A stretch of DNA of 64,000 bases from Cryptomeria japonica. Taxonomy: Eukaryota > Streptophyta > Pinopsida > Cupressales > Cupressaceae. The stretch covers positions 667,288,352 through 667,352,351 of the forward strand of contig NC_081412.1 in NCBI RefSeq assembly GCF_030272615.1, written 5' to 3'. Position numbers and translations under genes: made by a program. The notes under the pieces were generated by a model. The model was not told the DNA's origin, searched no databases, and worked only from the letters and a program-made list of their open reading frames with translations. Of the stretch, positions 43,404 to 54,252 are shown piece after piece. The stretch's first letter is position 1, and the number at the start of each line of letters is the position of its first letter.

Positions 43404-46400
43404 ATGAGTTTTACAACAATAAGTCCTACTTACACTATTCCCGTTAGACGAAGCCTTAGAATTAAGTCTTTCCAAGGTGTAATTACCGAGGAGATGGAAC
43501 CTAATTTGAATGGCCTTTTTAACGAGGACATGGGCAATTCCTCTAATCCTCTTAATGATGAAGAAGCTCTCCATGAGGTTTCTGTAGAACAACTTTCAAA
43601 ATTGGATAACCAATTTGATGATTTTCGACAATGGATGTCTCAAGAATACCCTGATAGTCAAGCTCTTCCTTTAATTGAGGGTCTAAAACGTATGGTTCAA
43701 AATCATAAGAATGGAATTGATATTTTGCATGGTATTGCACACATTGTGGATTCAAATGTGATGCCTATGAAAAGTTGTGCCGAAACCTTAGGTTATACAC
43801 AACCTCCTACTCAAGTTAATCATTCTATTCCTTTGACAACTCCTATTGCTAGTATACCTACTCTTACATCAAACATAATGACTACTTCAATACAAGACAT
43901 TCCTCCTATGATCACTAGTCATGGGGGCAATCCTTCTTCTTCAATCAACTCGCTTCCTTCATTCAATCCGACTTCTTCATTCATTCCTTCAATGAGTGTC
44001 CATATTATATCTCCACAAATGAACATGATGCAAGGGGGCAATTCATTTAACCCTTCCATTCCTCCTTGTAGTGTTCCTCCTTTCCAATCATCTCCTATGA
44101 CTAACTATCATAGTGTCCCACCACCTTACTCTCTACCTTCTTTCAATAACATAACACCTCCATCACAATCTAACACGTCTAATATGAAATCTTCGACTGA
44201 AGCGACCATTAACAATCTTGCACAAACTGTCTCTTCTTTACAACAACAAATTGCCTCTATGAATCAATCTAAGTTTAGTGTGCCCACATTTGATGTTACG
44301 AGCCCACTTTCTCTTGACATTGTTCGATCTATCCCCCCTAAACATGTTGAAATTCCGCATTTGGAGCTTTATAATGGTAAGGGTGATCCTCTAACACATG
44401 TTAAGACCTTTCAAACAATATGTACTGATTTTGCTTATGACCAAAGGTTGCTTGCAAAACTGTTTACTAGAACATTAAGAGATAAAGCCCTACAATGGTA
44501 TTGCTCGTTGCCTTCTTATTCTATTACTTCTTTCGAACAACTTGCAAATGCTTTTATTCAACAATTTCAAAACAATATAAGTCCTAAAGTTACTTTGATT
44601 GATTTAATGCATTGTAAACAAGGTGTTAAAGAAAAAATGACTGATTTCATTGGTAGATATAAGCATTTGTATGCTCAAATTTCTTTTCCAGTACCTGACA
44701 ATGATATTCAAAGAATCTTTATTTCTAATTTACAAAAAGATATTAGAGAAAAACTTCTATTTTCTGAGTTTACTTCTTTCCAACAGTTGTGTGCAACTCT
44801 TCACAATTATCAACTGACTGTGAGTCAAATGGAACAAGCAAATCCTATGGCTCCGAGTGATAAGGGTGATAGTAGTCAACAACTAGTTGGGAAGTTTAAA
44901 CCGAACAGAGAGTCCATTAAATTCAATGAAAACATCATCAACAACAATGTGAATGCGGCATCAGGTGTGCCTCCTATTTCTAAGTTTTTCAAGAAAGAAA
45001 GAAAGTTTACTCCTTTGAATGAATCATTGCATAGTATTATGAATAAGTTATTGGAACAAAATGTGCTTACTCTTCCTCCTATAAGGCAAATAGATCCTGC
45101 AAAGATTAACTCGCCCTATTTTGATAACAAATCTTTTTGTCAATTTCATCGTCAACCTGGGCATGATACTGAAAAATGTTTTGCTTTAAAGGGTAAAATT
45201 CAAGATTTGATTGATAATAATACTATCTCTGTTTCTGGTGTGAATGATAAAGGCAACACATCTGTAGCTCCTCCTAACCAAAATCTTCAGATTTTTACTG
45301 ATCCATTACCTTCTCATACCTCTAATGCGATTGATACTAATGATTCCTCTATCTCACCTGATGATCTTGTGTCTATGACTTCGAATGTGATTAACTTTGT
45401 AGAGCAGCAGAAAATCCCTAAAGAACTTTCCATCACATTTGATTCCAGTGAAACTATTAGGGCACCTGATGGTCCTTTATATATAGTTGCAAAAGTCAAG
45501 AATACACCTTGCCGTGGAGTGCTTATTGATCCTTCTTGTATGGTTAATATCATTACTGAAGAATTTCTTTTTACTTTGCAATTGAATCAAGTGATCTATG
45601 ATGAAACAAATGTGGTTGTGAAATTATTTGATGCATTTTCTTCTCCTGCAATTGGTTCTATTACATTACCTATTGAGGTCCATAACAAATCCCTTGATAT
45701 GAGCTTTGCTATTATTCCATCATCCGAACAATTTCGTGTGAAGCTAGGCTATCCTTGGCTATCTTCCATGAAAGCTATTGCTTCTCCTATTCACAAGTGT
45801 TTGAAATTTCCCCATAATGGTGAAGTTGTTACTGTCAATCATAGTCTCTTTAAACCAGCTGAAAGAACTTCTAGCGTTCCTATTGATTACTTTTGGCCTA
45901 AACAATTCCAATCTCTTCCTCCGCGAAGTGATCATCTTTTCAAATCTTATCAAAAATGGAAAAAAGATATGATCTTATCTCTAAGTGAACCTAGAACACC
46001 CAAACTTGATATTCCTATCGTTCTTGAGAAGGAAGTTCTTCCTTTGAAAGATAAAACTAATGTCTTTCCTCAAGAAGATTCCCAACCCATCCCTATGGAT
46101 GTGACTATGCCTATATCTAATAAACTTCCTAAAAGTAGACCTATCCCTCCTCGTCATGATGGACTTGGTCTCCTTCCTAAACCAAGTATTCCTCCCTTAT
46201 ATGGAGCAGTTCCTCCTCCTTCCTCTTATGGAGAGAAGAGACCTTCCTCTTCTCCTATTGTTCAACCTAAGAGACCACAACCTAAACACCCAAGTGATAA
46301 GGATGAGAACATTCCTCCTCCTCAATCTCCTCAACTTCCTACTAAGACTAGACGAAATCGTTCTGCACGTGAACGCCGACGAAAGCATCGTCTTAGAGCT

Positions 46401-46847
46401 CAGGCAGCTGCTTTTCAAACTTTGCAATCCCCAAAAACACCTTCAGCTAGTATTATTCCATTTTCTCCTCAGCCGACGATTGAGCCGAAATCTCCTAAAC
46501 ATAAGATGCATGATGGTCTTGATCCTGTGCAAGTTAAAGATCCTATTTTTATAAATCTTGATGATGATATAGATGAAAATATTATTCATGATGAAAATGT
46601 TACTCCTGTTCATTCTGATAGTGAATATGAATATGTTGATGTTGATAACCATTTATCTAATGAATTTTCTAAAGCACTTATCCTAGCTCCTAGACAAGAA
46701 CAACGTGGCTTGGGATATGAACATAGCCCTTGTTTGGATCTTGTGATAGCTCGATCTGCTGTGCTGGATGTTCCTCCTCTAGCGTGTTTCCTACCTTCCC
46801 GAAATATTGATCAGCAAGATCGGGGGGTAGATGACGTGCTAGACTAG
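43404..46847 (+). CDS. Element D Gag polyprotein with protease-like domain lacking its catalytic signature
   Basis: 1147 residues, uninterrupted. The N-terminal half is Pro/Ser-rich. The Gag domain is at about 310-480 (LYNGKGDPLTHVKTF, LQWYCSLPSYSI, FIQQFQNN), with a CX2HX4HX4C knuckle (CQFHRQPGHDTEKC) near 580. A protease-like fold follows at about 700-810: GVLIDPSCMVNI replaces the D(T/S/N)G of an active enzyme, while LGYPWL and the flanking pattern are kept. After that come a Pro-rich stretch and a basic patch (RSARERRRKHRLR). The frame ends without RT. It probably forms particles but would need another element's protease and polymerase. Confidence 0.9.
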   Translation: MSFTTISPTYTIPVRRSLRIKSFQGVITEEMEPNLNGLFNEDMGNSSNPLNDEEALHEVSVEQLSKLDNQFDDFRQWMSQEYPDSQALPLIEGLKRMVQNHKNGIDILHGIAHIVDSNVMPMKSCAETLGYTQPPTQVNHSIPLTTPIASIPTLTSNIMTTSIQDIPPMITSHGGNPSSSINSLPSFNPTSSFIPSMSVHIISPQMNMMQGGNSFNPSIPPCSVPPFQSSPMTNYHSVPPPYSLPSFNNITPPSQSNTSNMKSSTEATINNLAQTVSSLQQQIASMNQSKFSVPTFDVTSPLSLDIVRSIPPKHVEIPHLELYNGKGDPLTHVKTFQTICTDFAYDQRLLAKLFTRTLRDKALQWYCSLPSYSITSFEQLANAFIQQFQNNISPKVTLIDLMHCKQGVKEKMTDFIGRYKHLYAQISFPVPDNDIQRIFISNLQKDIREKLLFSEFTSFQQLCATLHNYQLTVSQMEQANPMAPSDKGDSSQQLVGKFKPNRESIKFNENIINNNVNAASGVPPISKFFKKERKFTPLNESLHSIMNKLLEQNVLTLPPIRQIDPAKINSPYFDNKSFCQFHRQPGHDTEKCFALKGKIQDLIDNNTISVSGVNDKGNTSVAPPNQNLQIFTDPLPSHTSNAIDTNDSSISPDDLVSMTSNVINFVEQQKIPKELSITFDSSETIRAPDGPLYIVAKVKNTPCRGVLIDPSCMVNIITEEFLFTLQLNQVIYDETNVVVKLFDAFSSPAIGSITLPIEVHNKSLDMSFAIIPSSEQFRVKLGYPWLSSMKAIASPIHKCLKFPHNGEVVTVNHSLFKPAERTSSVPIDYFWPKQFQSLPPRSDHLFKSYQKWKKDMILSLSEPRTPKLDIPIVLEKEVLPLKDKTNVFPQEDSQPIPMDVTMPISNKLPKSRPIPPRHDGLGLLPKPSIPPLYGAVPPPSSYGEKRPSSSPIVQPKRPQPKHPSDKDENIPPPQSPQLPTKTRRNRSARERRRKHRLRAQAAAFQTLQSPKTPSASIIPFSPQPTIEPKSPKHKMHDGLDPVQVKDPIFINLDDDIDENIIHDENVTPVHSDSEYEYVDVDNHLSNEFSKALILAPRQEQRGLGYEHSPCLDLVIARSAVLDVPPLACFLPSRNIDQQDRGVDDVLD

Positions 46848-47576
46848 TTACCATAGCAGACTCTCTCCTCCTCTCTTGATCTCTTTTGTTACTTCTTCTA
46901 TGTGTTATTCTCATTCTTCTATTTGTTGTCCTTAGTGTGGTCTACTTGAGGACAATGCAAAACATTGAGATCTCTTTTGGTCTCTCTCATGTTGACTCAA
47001 AAGACACATGTGTTCCCTTCTTCTGTGTGACCTTCCTTGATTGGGGAATGAAGAACAATTATGCATACATACATATGATATACATGAATTATCATACAAC
47101 ATACTGACCCCGAGGAAAGCGAAGTCACCTTGTGCTTTGTGTTGTGTGTCTATTATCCTTGGGCTTATCTCACACTTGGGGGCTAAATCCTTGTGATAAC
47201 GCGCTCCTTTCTCATTTCTTATATGTATCACTACCTTAAAGCAATCACCCCCGATGAGGCATGTGCGATCGCTTTAACGTAGGGGGGCATACATCCCGTC
47301 CATATCTTTTCAAGATACTTGAAAATTTCTTGACAAATTTAGCTTTGCCTTGAAAATTTTTGATATCTTTCTTGCATGACTCATAGTGAGGGAACCTTAC
47401 TACTGACAGTCATGGTTCTCCCTCGTGATCTTCCCTTTTACTTTGTCAATCGAAGTTGTAAGATCCTTAGTCCACTGGGGGCTTGGTGTATCTTGCCTCC
47501 TTGACGTGGTGAAAGTTTTTCAATGTTGTTTCCTTGTACTTTACCGGAAGTATGAGCGTACGCTTATACTCCCGCT
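46848..47576 (+). other. Element D 3' non-coding region
   Basis: No gene is seen. It contains GTAGGGGGGCATAC at 47279-47292, the same second purine motif as in A, B and E. Confidence 0.5.
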
Positions 47577-47591
47577 AAAGTGGGGGCTAAA
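47577..47591 (+). promoter_or_regulatory. Element D polypurine tract
   Basis: AAAGTGGGGGCTAAA directly precedes the 3' LTR and is identical to element A's. Confidence 0.85.
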
Positions 47592-48784
47592 TGTAGCGTC
47601 ATAAAATTGCGACACTTGCAATTTTGACTGCATTTGGGTCTTCACGATGGCGGCGCAACGTTGAACCTGAATGGAGACCCCAAAACCTGTTTACGACACC
47701 AAAAACTGCATTTTTCTACACCCTGGCCTGATCCCTCCTTGCACCCTGCTGTCCCAGGAGGTGGGACCATGGCGCTTAGCGCCCTAGTCCCTGGCCCTAT
47801 TTTGGGCCCGGTCTCTTTTGGGCATCGGGTCTTTAAGTTTGCAATTCGGGAAATAATGTTTCCTGGTCAGCCTAAGGTCTGGAAAATCAGTCTATCAGCC
47901 CTAATTGACAAGTATATAAACTACATTTCCTTTTCCAAAGAAGAAGGGAGGAAGACATATGTGTGCAAAAGGCGGAAGCGCTATTCAAACATTCAAGCAT
48001 TCAAGCATTCCTTCAAGCAATTGAGCATTCTAAGTCTCCATTCAAGGCTAGGTGTTGCATTCAAGACAAGGATTCAACCATTGAAGAGGAGATCACATAC
48101 GACATACAACATACTACATACATTACACCTTCGCATGTAAGAATACAAACATTCTTACAACAAGGTATCAGTACTTGTTTACATTACAAACATTTACATT
48201 TACAACATTCTCATTTCTTGGTTAATTCCAAAACCGGGGTTTGACCTAAAGGCAAACCCCTCATCCCTAACCCCCCAATCGTCCTCTTTTTTCTGTGTGT
48301 AGGTTGCAGGTACGCGGCTGTAATTGAAGATTTGGAATCCTTGTGCAGAGACGAACAGATCCCCCTTCGTTTCGCGGATTTTTCGGAGGACCGTGTGCAC
48401 GCCGGGTGCCATCGTCCCGTCAACTTTCGCTCAAACTTGCAGAACAGCACCGTCTCGACATTTTACTGCTAATTCCAGGTCCGCAGCTTCATCCCATATC
48501 CCTATCTCTGTTTATAAGCGAATCTTTCCTACTTTACATGCATTCCTAGTTCAATCTTTCTATCTACATTCTTTACAAAAGAAGGTATCCTTGATGTCAC
48601 AACCCTTGAAACTCATTTAGAATCCAATCTTGCATTGTGTGGGATTGGATCTTGTGGGTTTCAACCCCTCTTTTGAATGTAAAGTCTCCCCTAAGTGAAA
48701 ACCATCAACCCTAGTGACTCCCCCTTCTCTCTCCTTGGAGTTGGGGAGGGGAGAACAACTAGGGTTCGATTTTTCCGCTTTACA
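47592..48784 (+). repeat. Element D 3' LTR
   Basis: 1193 bp, the same length as the 5' copy with scattered, mainly transition differences. It is followed by TSD GATTT. Confidence 0.94.
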
Positions 48785-48789
48785 GATTT

Positions 48790-49225
48790 ATACAAAATTC
48801 TCAAAATCATTCTACTCTGAACTGTAGAATCGATGAAGTGAGCCTTCAGGATCGACTCTAAGTCATATTGTGTCAAGTATTGCCTCATGGTCAGATTCAC
48901 AAACTTTCCATAAAATCTTGTTATGAGGTCTACCACGATACTTCATCAAATGAATATCTGTTGCAACAACAAGGTTAGAGAAATGAAGAATGTCTGTGTG
49001 TTTCAAAGTCCTCGAACAACCAAACATCACAATTCTTGATAGGGTATCTCCTAAGCCATATTCTTGTCATGACAACAGATCCTATTGGGTACTCAATACC
49101 CTCTCCGTCAATGATTGTGGTTGTCAATTTTCTTTTTGGCTAAACACAATGACACAAATAGTAATGTGTTCCTTCTTAATTGTTCTCTTCTGCAACAACT
49201 GCATACACATGACCTGCATTTTATA
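48790..49225 (-). pseudogene. Coding-like fragment of element G
   Basis: On the minus strand, pieces such as IIDGEGIEYPIGSVVMTRIW and LVVATDIHLMKYRGRPHNKI are open in different frames. This looks like a decayed exon downstream of the transposase, cut by element D. I do not recognise the product. Confidence 0.35.
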
Positions 49226-49297
49226 AAGTGTTAATTAATACCAAAAATAAAGTATGATATACAACAAAATGAACCAAAAAGAATACTTGCAAAAAAA

Positions 49298-51754
49298 TTA
49301 ACTCCAAAAATCATCTGAATCCACTAGGTCGGATATATGGTCAAAATCCACTGATGTCTCCATTTGGCTCAATTGTAGTGCTTTGGGAATTTGATATGAA
49401 TCAATGGGAACCAAGGGTCTACAAGACCATTTGTCAACCCACTCTTGTGATTCACATTCTTCCCACAAACAATACATGCATGAAGAGCAAAAAACATACC
49501 ATCTGTCTCGTATAAATTACCAGTGCACTTGAATTTGAACTCATAAATGAGTGCATGCCACTCGATCCTACAACTGTACAACAATCTAGATATTTTTCAG
49601 TGTTAGATTCAGTGATCAACCAAAAATATCTATGAACCATTGATGTACCTGGATTACTTAGACCCATCATAGACTTACACCATCACACAATTGTTTCTGC
49701 ATCTATCAACTCAGCACCACCTTCGTACTTCAATTCTTCTCTAGCTAGGGCTCTTTTCACACATGCTCCTGCACCATCATGCTCTCCCTTACCATGTCCA
49801 GCCTCAGTGAAATTCCAAAAATGTTGTACACCGCTTGTCATATGCATCCTTGTCAACCAATAAAACATCCTTGCATTCTTGAATTGTGCGGTGCAATTAT
49901 CTGACCATATGAAGTGTCGGTTGTATCGTATGTTCATTTCCCTTAAACTATCATAGAAAATTTTAAAGCATCCTTGCACAAACTTCGATGAATGAGTACG
50001 ATCATCACTTATGTATAAGTGATACTCTCTTACAACCTTTCTATCCTCCTCTATGCTATCATTTGCATGCATGAATGCTATGTGTACAAAAATAAAAACT
50101 TGTGTAGAGTGATAATACATAGATTGCACTTCATTTTGAGGTTGTAGTGTATAATTTTCAGCGAAATCAACGATAGAGACAATGGTGCCAAGAGGAAATG
50201 TGTCCTTACATAACTTGAATTGCTCATCTAACCATCGAGCTTTATGTGTATGCATTATGTACTCATAAACTAGTTTCTCTTGAAACATTTTCATAAATTC
50301 AGCTACAAATATATCATTTTTCACTAGCTCACATCTCTTCAAATCTTTTTCATCTTTAACTCCATATGTAACTGTCTTGTATTTTCCAAAAGAAACTAGT
50401 TTCGTACCAATTTCATATGTGCTCTCCAAATGTACGCATTTTGGTAAACGCTGCAAACTACCACATATAGCACAAGAACCTTCCAAACAAGACATCTTAT
50501 AATAAATGCAACCATCATGTATATTACATAGCACACTTGAAATAAATTCTCTTACCGACTTAGGAGGTGCTTGTATAATACATTCCTGCAAAACATCGTT
50601 AGTGTGCAAAGTAGAACAAATATGACAAAAAATATCATAGTGCATAGAAAATTCAATATGCATCCTATAACAACACATGGTGCGTACATGATTAATCTTA
50701 ATATAAAAAGGTTTTATCATTTCAAAAAATCTTTGAGAAATTCTTATTTGAGAAAACTTTTGTAGAAATCTTTCATAAAATTTAGTTTGAGTCATATCCA
50801 AATAGTGTTTGACATGTGGCTCATGATTTGTAGACCTAATTCGCCTTCTAACAACATCTCTTTGGTTGGGCGAAACTCTTGTGTTGTCAAGCCAAAGAAT
50901 TTCAATTAATGTTCTTAGTGCATCAACAACAACCTTGTCTTTGCGTGGTAGTCTACTTGAGAATGCCCAAAGAAAATTATTGTTAGGTTCCTCTATTTTT
51001 TCCCGCCTCTTTAATGCTTTACTTAATGTTGTTCTACTAATGTTTAATGACTTACTTGTTTTGCTTATCAAACAATCTTTTTATTTTTTATTTTTTTGCT
51101 TATTATGGTTGATGTAATGGCACGTCGAGTAGCATTAGAATCTTTAGTACGTGATTTTGAACCAATAACTTGATATGCATCAAATAGATTTCTCACAATA
51201 GTTCTTTCACTGTTACTTTCAGATGATCTTAGGCTTAGAATTTTCATTGTCTCTCTAAAATTCAAAATTTTAATCATTTGAGCAATTAATTGACATCTTG
51301 CGGTTGTATTTAAGTTTTGAAAATAGTTATGCCATATTCTTTTAACCATTCTCCTACAAGTTCGTTCACTTATTTTATTGGGCATTGGCTTCAATATATT
51401 CTCATCAATGTCAATTAGATACTTTGGTTTCCTACGAATGATTCTAGGAGGTGTTAACATTGGTGCATTATGTACATTCAATTCATCAAATAGAGAAGGT
51501 GTATGTTCATCATTTAATTGATTATTCAATGCGGTATCTTTTTCAATTGCATTAGGTTCATACGGTAAATCAAATGTCTCTTCATCAATTGCATTAGGTG
51601 CATTATGTTCGTTTGGTAAATCGAATTGAGATGTTGAAGATGACATACCTTCTTCTCTCATTGTTCTTATGTCACATAATTTCTTCATAGGCTGCCTTTG
51701 TTTTTCCTTTTCAGCCTCTCGTTGTTCCATTGTTCCTCGCTTATTCTTTCCCAT
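49298..51754 (-). pseudogene. Element G transposase, broken by frameshifts
   Basis: Two overlapping minus-strand frames (51754-51068, 228 residues; 51071-49683, 462 residues) meet in an A-rich tract, consistent with a frameshift there. A C-terminal part follows in further frames (VHRYFWLI ... DLVDSDDFWS) to a TAA at 49298. The N-terminal part is basic with a helix-turn-helix-like LNISRTTLSKALKRRE. Likely catalytic motifs are VDFAENY, WSDNCTAQFKN and EAGHGKGEHDGAGACVKRAL, an arrangement of conserved acids and an HGKG motif found in uncharacterised eukaryotic transposases. I infer a DNA transposase, perhaps Sola-like; the superfamily is not certain. Confidence 0.6.
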
Positions 51755-52067
51755 GGTTGATATCGGTTGTCCTAAATAGAATCATATTACATATATATGT
51801 AAACAAAAGTTCATAAACAAACAAATAACCATAAATATGCATCTTATCACTATTTTTTGGAATCAAACTATTAAACAATCACAATACTATTGACAAAACT
51901 AACAAGAACAACATTTCAATCATTTGAAATCATGGAAAAACAAAAAATTCACTTGCTTCTATGTATAAAACAGTGATAGAAGTGCATACACAGTTCCAGT
52001 GGGGCCTTCAATGACCTCAAAAACTTCTTTTGAGGCCCTTGAGGCTCTTGGACAACTAAAACTATGT

Positions 52068-52260
52068 CTACTTATCACGTACGCGCTACATTAATAACTG
52101 TGTGCGCATTGTTAGTCCATAAAATGTTGGCAAGTCCAACGGTATTTTTTTCCCCGTTCTGTACTAATAAGCAACGTGTATGCACTCCTATGTCTAAAAA
52201 ATGTTATGGCCGAGTAATGAATAATAGGCTCAGTACCACATGCGTGCTATTTGTAGTAGA
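52068..52260. other. Sparse GCGTACGC-related sequence right of the transposase
   Basis: CACGTACGCGCTA (near 52077) and related GTGCGCATTG, CGTGTATGC and CATGCGTGC occur here, diverged relatives of the arrays at 34977 and 52741. Confidence 0.4.
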
Positions 52261-52279
52261 AAACATGTGAATGAAAAGG

Positions 52280-52455
52280 GATGGAGAGAGAGAGAGAGAG
52301 AGGGAGAGGGGGGAGAGTAGGGGGAGGGAGGGAAGCAGAGGGAGAGAGGGAGATAAGTAGAGAGGGAGAGAGAGAGAGGGGAGGGAGGGAAGGTAAAGAG
52401 AGGGAGAGAGGTAGAGGGAGAGAGAGGGAGAGAAAGAGAGGGGGAGCGAGGGAAG

Positions 52456-52494
<39 letters not shown>

Positions 52495-52720
52495 GGGGAG
52501 GGAGAGGAAGAGAGAGAGAGAGGGAAGGAGGGGAGGGAGAGAGGGAGAGAAAGAGAGGGGGAGGGATGGAAGGTAAAGAGAGGGAGAGAGGTAGAGGGAG
52601 AGAGAGAGAGAGGGGGAGGGAGGGAAGGTAGAGAGAGAGAGGGGGAGAGATAGAGAGGGAGAGAGAGAGAGAGTGAGGGAAGGTAGAGAGAGGGAGAGGT
52701 AGAGGGAGGGAGAGGTCAAT
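52280..52720. repeat. GA-rich simple-sequence tract
   Basis: About 440 bp of (GA)n with GGGA and GGTA interruptions. Open frames on both strands are artefacts of composition. Confidence 0.97.
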
Positions 52721-52740
52721 TATCTTAGGAGAGCATACAT

Positions 52741-52880
52741 GATAAACATAATTTAAACAAACTTATAGTAAACATAGCGCGTACGTGTTGTTTATAGTAA
52801 ACATAGTGCGTATGCGCTGTTTATAGTAAACATCACGCGTACACGCTACTTACAACATAAGTACCTTGTACGCGCTTTTG
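52741..52880. repeat. Right-side GCGTACGC tandem repeats of element G
   Basis: Three to four units of the type TTTATAGTAAACATAGCGCG followed by TACGTGTTG, similar to the left array and in the same orientation. Confidence 0.6.
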
Positions 52881-53690
52881 ACTGTTTCGGCTTGGAAATA
52901 GGTCTGGATGATAAAGCTACGATTTGGAAGTTTGATTTTCCTCAATTTTGACATGTTTTATTTTATCAACTTGGTTTATCGACTTTGTCATCATCAGGTT
53001 TACACTTCATCAAGTGGGTATTTCTATAATTGCCACCATATTTTCACCCATCTTCTGAGCTTTCTAACCATATTTTTTTATTAAAATTTGAACAACAATA
53101 ACATATTATTATTGAATTTCTTTTACCAGTGTCTCCATAGTTCTCACAGACATAGGTGCACCATTTTTTTAATAACTTTTGATATACTTATACAAATTTA
53201 AAAATGTTTATATATTATTGTAGTGCATTTGATTCTTTACAATTTAAAAATAAATAAATTGTATTTTCAATTTGTTTAGTGCAATTTATGCTTCACGCAC
53301 GAACAAGTACCTAATTTTTAGGATGTGCTCGATTGGAAAAATCATTAAAAAAAAATACTCAACAAAAAATTACAAAAAAATACACATCTTCTAGTGCTCA
53401 CTCTTAACTATCTTTCTGCCAAAGGATTTGTCAAAATACTAAATCTAACTATGACTTTTTTGATGCGCACGTCAGAGACTATGTTATGTTTTTCTGAAAA
53501 AATCAAGGTCTATTTTTCGTGCGCGAATGATTTGACCCCCTTAATCTTAACCAATTTTGAAAAAATTTAGTAGTTTGGAAACTAGATTCAAAGTACTACA
53601 ATATTTGTTCTTTGATTATCTTCATATCTTGAGTGGATGACTTTCAAATTTTGCCTCCAAGTTCAGGTTCACCGGATTTTAGAAAAAAAA
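52881..53690. other. No gene recognised
   Basis: A/T-rich sequence without recognisable coding or repeat content. Confidence 0.4.
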
Positions 53691-53737
53691 GTGTCTACAC
53701 TTATACCCCCTTTTTACCACCATCTTTGTGCACTTAC

Positions 53738-53895
53738 CCCGATGTCATTGTAGAATTTGTACTTAGCTAAGAAGCGATGGATATTTCTATGATAAATCTT
53801 TTCTTTTTCCTCAATCTCACGAAGCTCCCTTTCTGCCTTTAAGAGTCTTTGATATGTTCTTTGTTCTCTCCTATGTTGTTTTGCCCTTCTTGCAC
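53738..53895 (-). other. Exon-like segment, charged helical peptide
   Basis: On the minus strand TTTCAG precedes 53895 and a perfect donor GTAAGT follows 53738. Between them an open frame encodes a very charged, helix-prone peptide (HRREQRTYQRLLKAERELRE). It could be an exon of a transposon gene. The bases after the donor match, in inverted orientation, those at 34838-34865. Confidence 0.4.
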
Positions 53896-54052
53896 CTGAA
53901 ATTTTGAATGTTACTTTTCCTACCATTGGATTAGATACATTTTATGCACAAAAAAATGAAATCTCCAGAACTTAATGATTTTTTTAGGTTAGGTGTGCAA
54001 GATTACACAATAAAGAAGCGACAAAAAACTTTTAATTTTACAACCCTTTTAG

Positions 54053-54145
54053 TTAATTGCGAGATGTTTTAGCAATTGCGGTACAACATCTAAGCAATTG
54101 CAAAGTATCATGATAGCAATTGCGAAATGTTATGAGCAATTACAA
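54053..54145. repeat. Cluster of GCAATTGC palindromes
   Basis: Perfect copies at 54072, 54094 and 54116 plus near-copies, spaced about 22 bp apart. They mirror the cluster at 34596-34712. Confidence 0.65.
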
Positions 54146-54236
54146 ATTTCTGTATATGCAAGTGCGAGCTGATGATTCATATGCACTTACGAATTTGCAA
54201 AATCGTTCAAAACAGAAGGTGAAGGTTAACATGTTT

Positions 54237-54252
54237 CACGTCGGGTTCACCA
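54237..54252 (-). promoter_or_regulatory. Primer-binding site of element F (minus strand)
   Basis: TGGTGAACCCGACGTG reads on the minus strand just inside the LTR end at 54255. It is the same site as in A and D. Confidence 0.65.

Larger units (their letters stand above)
41026..48784 (+). mobile_element. Element D: gag-only Ty3-type retrotransposon
   Basis: 7759 bp with two 1193-bp LTRs (41026-42218 and 47592-48784) and TSD GATTT (41021-41025 and 48785-48789). It carries one intact 1147-residue gag ORF, a primer-binding site and polypurine tract identical to those of element A, and no RT, RNase H or integrase. It resembles TR-GAG-type non-autonomous elements known from plants. It is inserted in element G. 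Confidence 0.94.
34833..53740 (-). mobile_element. Element G: probable large DNA transposon, decayed (Sola-like?)
   Basis: Inverted 31-bp similar ends (34833-34865 and 53711-53740), palindromic GCGTACGC subterminal repeats on both sides, a transposase-like pseudogene (49298-51754) and a second decayed multi-exon gene suggest one large DNA transposon, about 11 kb once element D is removed. True termini and a target-site duplication could not be fixed, so the borders are provisional. The superfamily is uncertain; the transposase motifs resemble those I associate with Sola-type elements. Confidence 0.4.

Noticed and set aside
52204..52719. Long open frames on both strands
   Set aside because: They are simple products of the GA/CT-rich repeat, with no other coding sign.
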